A stretch of 64,000 nt of DNA from Saprospiraceae bacterium (GTDB lineage: Bacteria; Bacteroidota; Bacteroidia; Chitinophagales; Saprospiraceae): contig JALWRC010000086.1 in NCBI GenBank assembly GCA_027080725.1, positions 1-64,000 on the forward strand, written 5' to 3'. The translations under genes and the position numbers were made by a program. Below are positions 1-9,764 of this stretch, in pieces (position 1 is the first letter of the stretch; the number at the start of each line of letters is the position of its first letter). The notes beneath the pieces were generated by a model. That model made no database searches. It was not told where the DNA came from and saw nothing but the letters and a program-made list of their open reading frames with translations.

Positions 1-189
1 AACTTTTCAGGTCCACAATTGCTTTTTTCCCATTTATTGGACGTTCATTTGAACGATATATTGGGAAAAGAGCAGACCGGTTACAATACGAATCATGTCC
101 TTAATAGTTGCTCATTTTGTCCCCCCCATATCATGGCAATTTTAAGGCTTAAGTATTATGGTTTTCGTTCATCTTATAATATTTAGTCT

Positions 190-2232
190 ATGAAATTAGA
201 AGGTCGCATCGTTTTTTTTGGTGTTATCGCTTTACTTGTCATCACTAATCCAATAAAATCTCTGGGACAGATATTGGATGTTTCTCTTGAGGACAGAATA
301 GCGATGTCCCCTGTTGTCATCGAAGGAAAGGTGTTGAGTAGCCAATCGTATTGGGATAAGGGGCATCATTTGATTTATACGGCACATCGATTGGAGGTGA
401 CACAGAGATTAAAAGGTAGTCTGTCGTCGGGAGAGATCGAGTTGATTACCTTGGGGGGAACGGTATATCCTGAAAAGTTGGTAGTACATCCTTCTATGGA
501 AGTTGAAACCGGGGATGTTGGCATGTATTTTCTGAAGCCCATAGAGGTGCAGTTGGATAATGCTTCCCCATCTAATCTAAAGCAGTTTTCCGGATTGTTC
601 TCTTCTTTAAGTGTAGTGAAGTACAATCTAGAAGATAAAACCGCAACGGATGCCTTTCATAGCTATGGCGACATCACTACACGGTTTTATTCCAGGCTAA
701 ATGCGGTTGAGATTTTCCCTTCCAACGAATGGCTTTTACACCAGCGCAAGACGAAAAGAATCGCGAACAGAGGGATTCTTGCCATTACTATATCCAGTTT
801 TTCTCCAGCGACCTCGACTGCAGGGACGTTTTCTGTTTTAACCATTAATGGTACGGGATTTGGAAGTTCTAGAGGAGCGGGAAAGGTGGAGTTTAGCAAT
901 GCGGACAACGGTGGTGGTTCTATTGATATCCTACCTTTAAGTACCGGATATGTCTCCTGGTCGGACACAAAGATAGAAGTGGAAATCCCCACGGGTGCCG
1001 GGACAGGTAATTTTAGAGTGACCAACAATGCTGGTGACACCAAAGAGAGCAGTTCTTCGTTGACCGTACGGTACAATATATCTAATGTCAATTACAACAA
1101 CAGACACCGGAGGACCAATTTGGTGGATGCGGACAACTCCGGAGGTATCTTATTCACCTTTGCGACAACCTTCAATAATAATGTAGATGCTAAGAATGCC
1201 TTTATCCGGGCGTTGGATACCTGGCGTTGTAGTGGGGGAACCGAGGTGTATTTTGACGACGGAGGTTCCACGGGTAATAACACTACCCAAAGAGATGGGG
1301 AGAATGTCATACGTTGGGCTTCACTTGGCGGTAACACCTTAGGGCAGAGTTTTAGTTATTGGACGGGTTGTAATGGAGGGACGGATTGGTTTCTCGCAGA
1401 AACGGATATACGGTTTGATGATGGTACTAATTGGAATTACGATGCAGCACCCGGATCAACGGGGGCTACACAGATAGATTTTGAGTCAGTAGCTTTGCAT
1501 GAGACGGGGCATTCGCATCAGCTGGGCCATGTCATTAATAGCAATGATGTCATGCATTACAGCATTAGTGCAGGAACAGAAAGGCGATCGTTAAATACGG
1601 ATGATTTGGATGGTGGGAATGATGTGTTAAACTGGAGCAGTGGTGTATGCGGAAAACCTGCTATGGCGATTTATAATTGTCAGGCGATGGCATTGGAAGA
1701 AGTTTCTTTATTGGTAGAAAAAAGAGATAACAAAGCTAAGTTGTATTGGTCTACCGTACTGAGTGGGAGTGTGCACTCCTTTACCGTGGAAAGGCGTTTG
1801 ATGGGCAACGATTCATACGAAGAACTGGGTGATGTTGTCCCCAATGATGCTTTGTCAGATCTTGATTTTTCATTTGAGGATATTCATCCGGTCAGGGGCT
1901 GTTGGTATCGTATAAGAGCGAACCTGGAAGATCAGGCACCGGTTTATTCCAATAGGGTGCGCTTCGAAGGTGCGGTACCAACCGACTGGTCGATATATCC
2001 CAATCCATTTGAAAACAGTATCATTCTTCGGGGAGAGGTGAACCGCCTTCGAAGTATAACAGTCTATAATACAATGGGTGCAGCTGTCCAAGCGCAGTCG
2101 TTCCTTCCATCAGAAGCAAACCGGTCAAGTGTACTTGTCTCTATTGAACAACTACCTTCCGGAGTATATTTTCTTGTTTTGAAAGATGAATTTGGATCGA
2201 TTTTGTTTGAAAAGCGGTTGATTAAGAAGTAA
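190..2232 (+). CDS. Secreted matrixin-like zinc metalloprotease with IPT/TIG domain and T9SS type A sorting domain
   Basis: Predicted secreted protease of 680 residues. A signal peptide covers about residues 1-27 (hydrophobic core, then SLGQ). An IPT/TIG-like immunoglobulin fold follows at about 200-295. The catalytic region at about 300-490 holds HETGHSHQLGH (from residue 437), a metzincin zinc site with three His ligands and the Glu base, followed by a Met-turn candidate VMHY. The usual Gly at position 8 of the metzincin motif is Gln here. The last 75 or so residues start with IYPNPF and end in a basic tail, a T9SS type A sorting domain, so the product should cross the outer membrane and be anchored or released. 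The gene is convergent with uvrA. Family (M10-like) is seen from the motif; substrate is unknown. Confidence 0.85.
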   Translation: MKLEGRIVFFGVIALLVITNPIKSLGQILDVSLEDRIAMSPVVIEGKVLSSQSYWDKGHHLIYTAHRLEVTQRLKGSLSSGEIELITLGGTVYPEKLVVHPSMEVETGDVGMYFLKPIEVQLDNASPSNLKQFSGLFSSLSVVKYNLEDKTATDAFHSYGDITTRFYSRLNAVEIFPSNEWLLHQRKTKRIANRGILAITISSFSPATSTAGTFSVLTINGTGFGSSRGAGKVEFSNADNGGGSIDILPLSTGYVSWSDTKIEVEIPTGAGTGNFRVTNNAGDTKESSSSLTVRYNISNVNYNNRHRRTNLVDADNSGGILFTFATTFNNNVDAKNAFIRALDTWRCSGGTEVYFDDGGSTGNNTTQRDGENVIRWASLGGNTLGQSFSYWTGCNGGTDWFLAETDIRFDDGTNWNYDAAPGSTGATQIDFESVALHETGHSHQLGHVINSNDVMHYSISAGTERRSLNTDDLDGGNDVLNWSSGVCGKPAMAIYNCQAMALEEVSLLVEKRDNKAKLYWSTVLSGSVHSFTVERRLMGNDSYEELGDVVPNDALSDLDFSFEDIHPVRGCWYRIRANLEDQAPVYSNRVRFEGAVPTDWSIYPNPFENSIILRGEVNRLRSITVYNTMGAAVQAQSFLPSEANRSSVLVSIEQLPSGVYFLVLKDEFGSILFEKRLIKK

Positions 2233-2291
2233 AATCAGTACAAAGCTCAGGAAGTAATGATTTAAACCCACGGTTTTTATAATACGGGGTA

Positions 2292-5111
2292 TTACAATAC
2301 TTCTTCGAGATATTGGGCCGTGTGTCCTACACCTTTTTTTACGAGTTTTTCCGGGGTGCCCTGAAAGAGTATTTTTCCTCCACCTTTTCCGCCTTCAGGG
2401 CCGAGATCTATGATATGGTCGGCGCATTTTATGATGTCCATATTGTGCTCGATAATGATTACGGTATTGCCTTTGTCGACCAATTTTTGCAGTACTTGTA
2501 ATAGGTGCCGGATGTCTTCAAAGTGGAGTCCTGTGGTGGGTTCGTCCAGGATGTAGAGTGTTTTACCCGTGGAGCGTTTGGAGAGTTCTTCAGCGAGTTT
2601 AACCCTTTGCGCCTCCCCTCCTGAGAGGGTCGTAGCTTGTTGTCCCAAGGTGATATATCCCAGCCCAACATTGTGCAAGGTGTCCAACTTCCGGTGAATA
2701 TTAGGGATATTCTTAAAGAATTCCGTTGCTTCGGAGACGGTCATGTCCAATACATCATTGATGGACTTGCCCTTGTAGAGTACTTCGAGGGTTTCCCTGT
2801 TGTACCGTTTACCGAAACAATCCTCGCAATCGACCAAGACATCCGGGAGGAAGTTCATCTCTATAACCCGCTTTCCGGCACCCCTGCAAGTTTCACACCT
2901 ACCTCCTTTTACATTGAATGAGAAACGCCCCGGAGCATACCCTCTAATTTTGGATTCCGGTACGAGCGCAAAGTGCTTTCGGATATCTCCAAACACTTTG
3001 GTATAGGTGGCGGGATTGGATCGGGGTGTTCGACCGATGGGGGATTGGTCGATTTCTATTACTTTATCGATGTGTTCTAGTCCTTCAACTGAACGGTATG
3101 GCAAAGCTTTCTTAATACTGCGGTAAAAGTGTTTTCTCAAGATGGGATAGAGGGTTTGATTGATGAGGGAAGACTTGCCGCTTCCGGATACTCCGGTCAC
3201 ACAAATCATTTTGCCCAGTGGAATGTCGAGGTCCACCGATTGGAGATTGTGCCCTGAAGCTCCCTTAAGTTTAATACTTTTTCCGGATCCCTTCCGGCGC
3301 TTTTTGGGAATCTCAATGCTTTTGGTATCCGATAGGTATTGGGCGGTAATGGTAGGCAACTTAAGAAAGTCTGATGGTCGCCCTTCCCCTACAATGGTGC
3401 CTCCTTTCTCGCCGGCTCCCGGCCCCAAATCGACGAGATAGTCAGAAGCCATCATAATATCCTTGTCGTGCTCGACAACGATGACGGTATTGCCTATGGT
3501 CACCAGATTTTTAAGTGATTCGATCAATCGATGGTTGTCCCTTTGGTGCAATCCGATGCTTGGCTCATCAAGTATATAAGTGATTCCGGTCAGCCCCGAC
3601 CCGATCTGGGTGGCGAGACGGGTGCGTTGGCTTTCTCCCCCGGACAGGGATTTACCGGGACGATTGAGGTGTAAGTACTCCAAGCCTACATGAACGAGAA
3701 ATCCCAGGCGATTGGTGAATTCCCGCAACAACTCTCCCGCGATGGCTTTTTGTTTTTTACTGAGCTTTCCTTCCAATTTTTTGGTCCACTCGAGTAGTTC
3801 ATCCAAGGGCATCTCACTCAGCTCCCCGATATGTTTTCCATTGATTTTATAATGCAAGGCTTCCTTTTTGAGCCGGTACCCTCCGCAGGAAGGACATGAG
3901 ATAATGGTCATAAACTCTTCTGCCCAGGCTCGAATCTTTTCGGAGGAAGAAGTCTTGTAGATACGCTTGAGCATATGGACCAATCCCTCTTTGGGGAGGT
4001 TGTAGTAGTGGTCGTTGTAGCCATATGATATTTTCTTGGTATTCTCATCTCCTCCATAAAGAATGACCTCATAAGCCACTTTGGGAATATCTTTTACCGG
4101 AGTATCAAAATCAAAATCAAATTTCTTTGCGATATCTTTTAATTGGGTAAAGGTGAAATTGTCTCTTACTTTACCAAATGGGGCAATGCCTATTTCATTA
4201 ATGGATTTGGTGTCATCCGGAATGACTTTTGACATATCGACATCGTGAATAGTCCCCAGACCTTTGCATTCCAAACAAGATCCGTATGGCGAATTGAATG
4301 AAAAAGTAAATGGAGAAGGGGCTTCATAGGATATTCCGGATTCCGGATCCATGAGTTGATTGCTGTAGGGGATGACCTCCTTTTCATCCCAAAGGTATAT
4401 CCGGATAAAATCCTGGCCCAATTTGAACGCGGTATGCACAGAGCGCTCTAATCGATGGCGTTTTTGTTGGTCGACTTTGATACGATCAATGATGACATCT
4501 ATGTCGTGGGTCTGATAGCGATTGAGCATAAGTCCCGGTTTAAGCTCTATGATTTCACCATCGATCCTTACCTTAGTGTAGCCCTGTTTGCGCATGGAAG
4601 CAAAGAGCTCTCTGTAATGTCCTTTACGGCCTAGAACTAAAGGGGCCATAACGGCTATTTTTTCTCCGGACAAATGTTGCAAGATGTGATCGACAACTTG
4701 TTCTTCGGTGTATCGCACCATCTTTTTGCCGGTGACATAGGAATATGCTTCACCGATACGAGCATAGAGGAGCCGCAAGAAGTCATAGAGCTCGGTAATG
4801 GTTCCGACGGTGGACCGCGGATTCCATCCCGTTGTCTTTTGCTCTATGGAAATGACAGGGCTCAAGCCATCTACCTTTTCTACTTCAGGGCGTTCCATTT
4901 TGCCTATGAAATGGCGGGCATAATGGGCAAAGGTTTCCATGTATCGCCGCTGCCCTTCCGCAAAGATGGTATCAAAAGCCAGAGAGGACTTACCGCTACC
5001 GCTAATTCCGGTTATTACCGTTAGTTTGTTTTTGGGGATTTGTACGTCTATGTTTTTGAGGTTGTGCTCTTTGGCGCCATACACTCCGATATGTCCTTTT
5101 CTTACGCTCAT
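2292..5111 (-). CDS. uvrA: UvrABC excinuclease subunit A
   Basis: Damage-recognition ATPase of nucleotide excision repair; dimerises and loads UvrB on damaged DNA. At 939 residues it is the normal length. Two ABC ATPase modules are visible: Walker A GISGSGKSSLAF near the N-terminus and GVSGSGKSSLIN in the second half, with signature motifs LSGGESQRTRLA and LSGGEAQRVKLA, each followed by a Walker B ending in DEPS or DEPT. Zinc-binding Cys pairs are seen (CLECKGLG, CPSCGG, and CETCRGAG with CEDCFG). It ends 60 bases from the upstream convergent gene and no clear terminator lies between them. No anomalies were seen. Confidence 0.98.
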   Translation of the reverse strand: MSVRKGHIGVYGAKEHNLKNIDVQIPKNKLTVITGISGSGKSSLAFDTIFAEGQRRYMETFAHYARHFIGKMERPEVEKVDGLSPVISIEQKTTGWNPRSTVGTITELYDFLRLLYARIGEAYSYVTGKKMVRYTEEQVVDHILQHLSGEKIAVMAPLVLGRKGHYRELFASMRKQGYTKVRIDGEIIELKPGLMLNRYQTHDIDVIIDRIKVDQQKRHRLERSVHTAFKLGQDFIRIYLWDEKEVIPYSNQLMDPESGISYEAPSPFTFSFNSPYGSCLECKGLGTIHDVDMSKVIPDDTKSINEIGIAPFGKVRDNFTFTQLKDIAKKFDFDFDTPVKDIPKVAYEVILYGGDENTKKISYGYNDHYYNLPKEGLVHMLKRIYKTSSSEKIRAWAEEFMTIISCPSCGGYRLKKEALHYKINGKHIGELSEMPLDELLEWTKKLEGKLSKKQKAIAGELLREFTNRLGFLVHVGLEYLHLNRPGKSLSGGESQRTRLATQIGSGLTGITYILDEPSIGLHQRDNHRLIESLKNLVTIGNTVIVVEHDKDIMMASDYLVDLGPGAGEKGGTIVGEGRPSDFLKLPTITAQYLSDTKSIEIPKKRRKGSGKSIKLKGASGHNLQSVDLDIPLGKMICVTGVSGSGKSSLINQTLYPILRKHFYRSIKKALPYRSVEGLEHIDKVIEIDQSPIGRTPRSNPATYTKVFGDIRKHFALVPESKIRGYAPGRFSFNVKGGRCETCRGAGKRVIEMNFLPDVLVDCEDCFGKRYNRETLEVLYKGKSINDVLDMTVSEATEFFKNIPNIHRKLDTLHNVGLGYITLGQQATTLSGGEAQRVKLAEELSKRSTGKTLYILDEPTTGLHFEDIRHLLQVLQKLVDKGNTVIIIEHNMDIIKCADHIIDLGPEGGKGGGKILFQGTPEKLVKKGVGHTAQYLEEVL

Positions 5112-5301
5112 ACCCGATTAAAACCCGTAAGGACAGGTATTGTTTTTACAGTATTTTGGAGATAAAAAATCATTTAATGCAATGCATCCGGTCAAGGCGC
5201 ATTTACTACTTAGCGGGTATAATTCCCATGAACAACAATAAACGAAACAGTCGGTGTACCGGAGTATGATGTGATACACCCGGGCATTTGCTAAACCCGC
5301 A

Positions 5302-6960
5302 TTACCTGTTGGACACCATATAGCCGGCAATTTCATCTCCAAAATAGGTGAGGATATTTTTTAATGGCAATGGCACCCCACCTCCGAGTCCACAGAGTGA
5401 GCCCAATTCTAATGTTTCGATGAGGTCATCGAGCAATTCCCGGTCTATCTTATAACCGGGTTCATCTATCGCTTTCAGAAGCAGCTCTGCTCCTCTTTGT
5501 GCCCCAATTCTACAGGGAAAGCATTTTCCACAGCTCTCGTGAGCGGTAAATGCAAATAGATGCTGCATGAAAGATATCATTGGGTAATCCCCGGGAATAC
5601 ACATGACTCCGGCATGTCCGAGGAGAAATCCATTTTCTTTGAAAGATTCGAAATCCACGGTTAAATCTTTGATTTTGTGCTCGGGGATAATCCCGCACAA
5701 TGGGCCACCTACTTGCACTGCTTTGACATGGGTACGAAAACCGCCCGCCATTTCATACACCAGCTCACCGAAGGAGAAGCCCATAGGTACCTCATACAAG
5801 CCCGGTGCGTTGAAAAAACCGTCCAGTGAGACCAACTTGGTCCCCTTTGACTTGTCCGTTCCTATTGATGCAAATCGGTCTCCTCCTTCGCGTATGATGT
5901 AAGGCACGCAAGCCAGGGTCTCGACATTATTAACGATGGTCGGTTGTCCAAACAACCCGGAAACTGTCGGAAACGGAGGACGGGTGCGTACTTCCGGGCG
6001 CTGTCCTTCGATCGAATTGAGCAAGGCTGTTTCCTCTCCGCAGATGTATGCACCCTGAGCCGGGACGAGATAGAGCCGGTATGAAAAGGCTTCGCCAACA
6101 GCTGTTGGAATGGACGGAAGATTATTAAAAGCCTCAATGGCGGCACCTATCACACGAAGCGCATGTGGATACTCTGCCCGGACATATACTGCGCCCTCTT
6201 TCGCTCCCGTAATATAACCGGTGATGGCCATCCCCAATAGAACGGAATAGGGTTGTTTTTCGAGAAGATAGCGGTCGGAGAATGCGCCCGGGTCCCCTTC
6301 ATCGGCATTGCAAACGATATACTTCTCAGAAGCATCTATGTCCTTGACGGATTGGAGTTTGATATGCATGGGGAATCCAGCTCCGCCCCGACCCCGGACA
6401 TTGGAGCGGGTGAGCTCTTCCAAAAGCGCTTCAGGAGTGTGTTGCAACGCCTCCTTGAGTTCTTTATAACAAGTGTCAATATCCAATGGAACATCGGTGA
6501 GCACCTTGGGGCCTTCAGAATATACGGGGTAATCGTCATTGCGCTCAGAATATGAGCCGTTGAGAATATCCGCCAAATGCTCTATATCAGCTCCGGAATA
6601 ATTATGTCCATTGAAATGAAAAGCCCGGTTTTCGTGACAGCGCCCCAAACACACCATATCCCCTATAGGCCCGCCCAACGATTTTGCCAGTTGTGCTTTG
6701 ACACCGGGTTGTGTCCCGGCGGTCAAACAGGCCGATCCGGTACAGACGTAAGCAGCAGGGGTCTCCTCCTCCGGCCGGAGGAAGTCGTAGGCTGCCGCCG
6801 TGCCAAAAACGGTAGCAGTACCCACGAGAAATTCATCCGCCAACTTCCGGATGTCAGACGGACTTATGCCTCCTTTCGTTTTTTTGATTTCACCGAGCCT
6901 TTTGAAGAGCAGGTGATTTAATCCGTGTCTTCGAGCGAGTTTGGATAGATTTGTTGACAT
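5302..6960 (-). CDS. NuoE-NuoF fusion: NADH-oxidising flavoprotein subunit (FdsB/HoxF-like)
   Basis: 552 residues. The N-terminal 130 residues resemble the thioredoxin-like NuoE fold, with a [2Fe-2S] cysteine set (CTGSAC and later CLGRC). The rest is NuoF: GRGGAGFP and ADEGDPGAFSDR (FMN/NADH site), YICGEETALLNSIEGQRP, and the C-terminal [4Fe-4S] motif ESCGKCFPCRIG with a distant CGLGGG. This fused layout is known from NAD-dependent formate dehydrogenase beta subunits and HoxF of bidirectional hydrogenases, rather than from complex I, where NuoE and NuoF are separate. No NuoG, formate dehydrogenase alpha or hydrogenase subunit is adjacent, so the partner is unknown; the role as an NAD(H) diaphorase module is inferred from the family. 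Confidence 0.85.
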   Translation of the reverse strand: MSTNLSKLARRHGLNHLLFKRLGEIKKTKGGISPSDIRKLADEFLVGTATVFGTAAAYDFLRPEEETPAAYVCTGSACLTAGTQPGVKAQLAKSLGGPIGDMVCLGRCHENRAFHFNGHNYSGADIEHLADILNGSYSERNDDYPVYSEGPKVLTDVPLDIDTCYKELKEALQHTPEALLEELTRSNVRGRGGAGFPMHIKLQSVKDIDASEKYIVCNADEGDPGAFSDRYLLEKQPYSVLLGMAITGYITGAKEGAVYVRAEYPHALRVIGAAIEAFNNLPSIPTAVGEAFSYRLYLVPAQGAYICGEETALLNSIEGQRPEVRTRPPFPTVSGLFGQPTIVNNVETLACVPYIIREGGDRFASIGTDKSKGTKLVSLDGFFNAPGLYEVPMGFSFGELVYEMAGGFRTHVKAVQVGGPLCGIIPEHKIKDLTVDFESFKENGFLLGHAGVMCIPGDYPMISFMQHLFAFTAHESCGKCFPCRIGAQRGAELLLKAIDEPGYKIDRELLDDLIETLELGSLCGLGGGVPLPLKNILTYFGDEIAGYMVSNR

Positions 6961-7031
6961 AGTATCTGATGCTTTTAGGGCAATAAAGATAGGGCGAATT
7001 TTGATAACAGACGGGAAGGTGATACCCGCGT

Positions 7032-7401
7032 GTGTATTACAAACTGCACTTTTTTACAACCTCACCCCCATCCCCCTCTCCTTCATATTCAATCTGTACA
7101 TCATATAAATATTTATGATGAAGGAGAGGGGGGCTTATGTTCCTCTAACGGTAGGGAATTTCATTAGGGTAATACTCAGCTAGATATAGAGTGTATTCCC
7201 CTTCTCCTTTGGCTATGTATTTACTATATTACTTGATATATTTCAAAGGAGAAGGGGTTAGGGGATGAGGTTGTTTAGACGGGATTCGGGATTAAGAGGG
7301 TGTACACTCTCTTCCTGTACCGCTATGGCGGTACAGGCTATACTACTTAAAACCTGTGGCACCAAGACGTACAAGGCGTGATAGTGCATTTTGTAATACA
7401 C
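7032..7401. repeat. 370-base non-coding element with terminal inverted repeats and nested hairpins (MITE-like)
   Basis: The ends are 18-base inverted repeats matching at 17 of 18 positions: GTGTATTACAAACTGCAC at 7032-7049 and GTGCATTTTGTAATACAC at 7384-7401. Inside, ACAACCTCA (7056) pairs with TGAGGTTGT (7266), enclosing two perfect hairpins: a 15-bp stem 7072-7086/7118-7132 and a 13-bp stem 7198-7210/7245-7257, both C-rich on the left arm. A separate 9-bp hairpin CTGTACCGC/GCGGTACAG lies at 7315-7336. ATACCCG occurs just outside each end and may be a target duplication. No coding potential was seen. It fits a miniature transposable or REP-like element; no transposase is present here. Confidence 0.6.
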
Positions 7402-7482
7402 CCATACCCGTCGGGGTCTAATCATTTGCTCCCCGGTTCTTGGAAATTATCGCTACTTTTACCGCACAATAATGTAAAATCA

Positions 7483-8202
7483 GTGGAAAGCAACAAAATA
7501 GCATTGGTGACGGGAGCTGCGGTACGGATTGGGCGTGCGATTTCGCGCTCCCTTGCAGAGGCGGGATATGACCTTCTATTGCACTACCATAGCTCTGCTT
7601 CCGCTGTAGAAACCCTGGCGGAGGAACTTAATTCTCACGGATCCCATGTTAAAACCATCCGGGCAGACTTTAGTCGCCCCGGTCAAATCCGGGAGATGTG
7701 GCAAAGGCTTCCGGAAGAATGGACTCCGCAAGTTTTAGTCAACAACGCTTCCGTATTTTATGATTCCGGGTTGGAGGATTCCGGCATGCAGGATTTGGAG
7801 CTCAATATGCAGGTCAACTTCAGAAGTGCCTATCTCCTCACTAAACTCTTTGCGGAACAGGCCGCCGATGATAGCAATATCATTAATATTCTTGATACCC
7901 GGATCAACCGGTACGATACTCAATTTATAGATTATGCTCTTTCGAAGAAGCTATTGACGGAGTTTACACGGGTCTCCGCCCGGATTTTGGGTCCGAAGAT
8001 CAGAGTCAACGGCATCGCTCCCGGATTAATATTGCCACCACCGGGGCATACCATTTCATACCTGCAACAGAAAGCACAAAAAATACCCTTACAAAGAGCA
8101 GGGGATGTACAAAACATCACGAAAACACTGTTGTTTCTCCTGGAGAATAACTTTATAACCGGTCAAATTATTTTTGTAGATGGAGGAGAACACCTCCTAT
8201 AG
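7483..8202 (+). CDS. Short-chain dehydrogenase, FolM/pteridine reductase-like
   Basis: NAD(P)-dependent reductase of about 239 residues. The cofactor motif TGAAVRIG has the Arg typical of pteridine reductase/FolM-type SDRs, followed by NNAS (residue about 90 of the SDR fold), a Tyr-Lys catalytic pair in YALSKK and a C-terminal FVDGG. The likely substrate is a dihydropterin or dihydrofolate, inferred from the motif and from the FolB-FolK fusion 25 bases downstream. The start chosen is GTG at 7483, giving a short tail before IALVTGA; a longer reading from GTG 7378 would begin inside the repeat element and is unlikely. Alternative: a generic SDR of unknown substrate. Confidence 0.75.
   Translation: MESNKIALVTGAAVRIGRAISRSLAEAGYDLLLHYHSSASAVETLAEELNSHGSHVKTIRADFSRPGQIREMWQRLPEEWTPQVLVNNASVFYDSGLEDSGMQDLELNMQVNFRSAYLLTKLFAEQAADDSNIINILDTRINRYDTQFIDYALSKKLLTEFTRVSARILGPKIRVNGIAPGLILPPPGHTISYLQQKAQKIPLQRAGDVQNITKTLLFLLENNFITGQIIFVDGGEHLL
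8050..8062 (-). repeat. Dispersed 13-mer GGTATGAAATGGT
   Basis: Exact copy on the minus strand, inside the FolM-like gene (reads HTISYL there). One of nine exact GGTATGAAATKGT sites in the window. Confidence 0.6.
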
Positions 8203-8227
8203 AATAAGAGCGTATCAACCATAAACT

Positions 8228-8989
8228 ATGAATAAAAGAACAAGTATAAAATATTCTGCTGTAGAAGTAAAAGACTTGAGACTCCGGTGTTATATCGGCT
8301 TTAACGAATGGGAAAAAATCAAACTGCAGGATGTAGTTATTACCTTTGGCTTCAAATATAATGCGGCGCGCGCCATAGAAACCGACGACGTCAAGGAGGC
8401 GGTTAATTATAAGCGGATGACCAAGGAGATTATTTCACTGGTCGATGGGCGTAGCTTTCACCTGATTGAGACACTGGCAGAGGGCATCTATGAGCATATC
8501 AAGCAAAACCCCTATTTGGTTGATGTCAAGGTGACGGTAGAAAAGCCCTACGCCTTGCGTTTTGCTGACAATGTCATGATACGTATCGATGATGCGGACC
8601 GCCCCGCTGAAGTAATTATAGGTATCGGCTCGAATATTGACCCTAAAACTCATGTAGAAGCGGCACTCGAAGAGTTGGAATCTTTGGGGACAATCCTTAA
8701 GACCACTGATTTTATCTTTACCAAACCGCTGAAGTATGAAGACCAGAACGATTTTCTCAATGGAGCGGTATTATTGGAAACCCACATGCCGCTCGAACGA
8801 TTAGCCGTGCAATTGCGTTTGATAGAAGAGCGGCTGGGAAGGGTGCGCACCGCCAATAAAAATGCTCCACGAACCATCGATTTGGACATCGTCACCTATA
8901 ATGCCATCGTCGTGGATTCCGAAGGCTTGGAAGATTTCGATTTTCTGCGTTCCTTTGTACTCGAATTAGCTCCCGGCATCGATTTATAA
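8228..8989 (+). CDS. Bifunctional dihydroneopterin aldolase / HPPK (FolB-FolK fusion)
   Basis: Folate biosynthesis enzyme of 253 residues. Residues about 10-122 are a dihydroneopterin aldolase (FolB: CYIGFNEWEK, then NYKRMTKEI, with the later EKPYALRFADN segment). Residues about 128-253 are 6-hydroxymethyl-7,8-dihydropterin pyrophosphokinase (FolK), with IGIGSNIDP, FLNGAVLLET and the ATP/pterin-binding stretch RLGRV through RTIDLDIV. The FolK part is a little short and stops soon after the PRTIDLD motif region, lacking part of the usual tail. DHNA and HPPK fused in one chain are known from other bacteria. Probably co-transcribed with the FolM-like gene upstream and the outer-membrane protein gene 10 bases downstream. 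Confidence 0.9.
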   Translation: MNKRTSIKYSAVEVKDLRLRCYIGFNEWEKIKLQDVVITFGFKYNAARAIETDDVKEAVNYKRMTKEIISLVDGRSFHLIETLAEGIYEHIKQNPYLVDVKVTVEKPYALRFADNVMIRIDDADRPAEVIIGIGSNIDPKTHVEAALEELESLGTILKTTDFIFTKPLKYEDQNDFLNGAVLLETHMPLERLAVQLRLIEERLGRVRTANKNAPRTIDLDIVTYNAIVVDSEGLEDFDFLRSFVLELAPGIDL

Positions 8990-8999
8990 AATACAAATT

Positions 9000-9761
9000 A
9001 TGAACAAGCTCCTCTTACTATGTCTCTTTATCGTGTTTGGCCAGGCAGCCAAAGCACAAGAGGAACAAAAGGCGCCGATAAAGTACAAGTCCTGGGACTT
9101 TCAGGTGGCATATGGTATCCAAAACCCATTGGGCGAGTTGGCAAATCGTTTTGGATACAATCTCAATGTAAGCGGAGGCCTCCGCCATCGATGGGCAGAT
9201 AACCGGTATTTTGCCGGGGTGGAAGGGTACTATATTTTTGGGAGACGTGTCAAAGAGAACCCCGCCGCGTGGCTGTACAACGAGGACGGTTACATCTTTG
9301 GCTGGTCGGCGGATGGTGGATTTGAAGTTCCCCTTCTCCTGCGCGAACGCGGGTTTTATGTGGGCATAAATGGGGGGCGGCTATTCGCATTAAACCAACG
9401 ACGCATTTACTACTTACGGGCAAATATCGGGGTGGGTTTTTTGCAGCATAAGATTCATTATGTGGATGACTCCCGCTCTCTTGCACAGCTCTTTGGGGAC
9501 TATGGCAAAGGACTCGATCGCTTGACGTATGGATGGGCATCCCATCAGGAACTGGCCTTCGAGCATATTTCACCAAAAAACAGATTTAATTATTTTCTTG
9601 CATTGGAGATAACAGAGGGATTGACCCGCAACCGGCGCTCGTTTAACTACGACACCTTGATGAGAGACGATCATCTTCGACTGGATTTGCTGGTTGGTCT
9701 CCGGTTTGGATATTTCTTTGCCTATTACTATGGCAGCAGCGACGAACTAATCTTTTACTAA
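9000..9761 (+). CDS. Outer-membrane beta-barrel-like protein of unknown function
   Basis: 253 residues with a signal peptide of about 19 residues ending in AKAQ. The mature part is rich in aromatic residues and alternates in a beta-barrel manner (for example GYNLNVSGGLRHRWADNRYF, YFLALEITEG, LLVGLRFGYFFAYYYG). No named family was recognised. It lies 10 bases after the FolB-FolK gene and ends 3 bases before waaA, so it is likely in one operon with them. A small porin-like or structural barrel is inferred from composition only. Confidence 0.6.
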   Translation: MNKLLLLCLFIVFGQAAKAQEEQKAPIKYKSWDFQVAYGIQNPLGELANRFGYNLNVSGGLRHRWADNRYFAGVEGYYIFGRRVKENPAAWLYNEDGYIFGWSADGGFEVPLLLRERGFYVGINGGRLFALNQRRIYYLRANIGVGFLQHKIHYVDDSRSLAQLFGDYGKGLDRLTYGWASHQELAFEHISPKNRFNYFLALEITEGLTRNRRSFNYDTLMRDDHLRLDLLVGLRFGYFFAYYYGSSDELIFY

Positions 9762-9764
9762 TTC

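Noticed and set aside
7378-7482. Longer N-terminus of the FolM-like gene from GTG 7378
   Set aside because: It starts inside the terminal repeat of the element at 7032-7401 and adds a non-conserved tail; GTG 7483 places the SDR cofactor motif at the normal distance.
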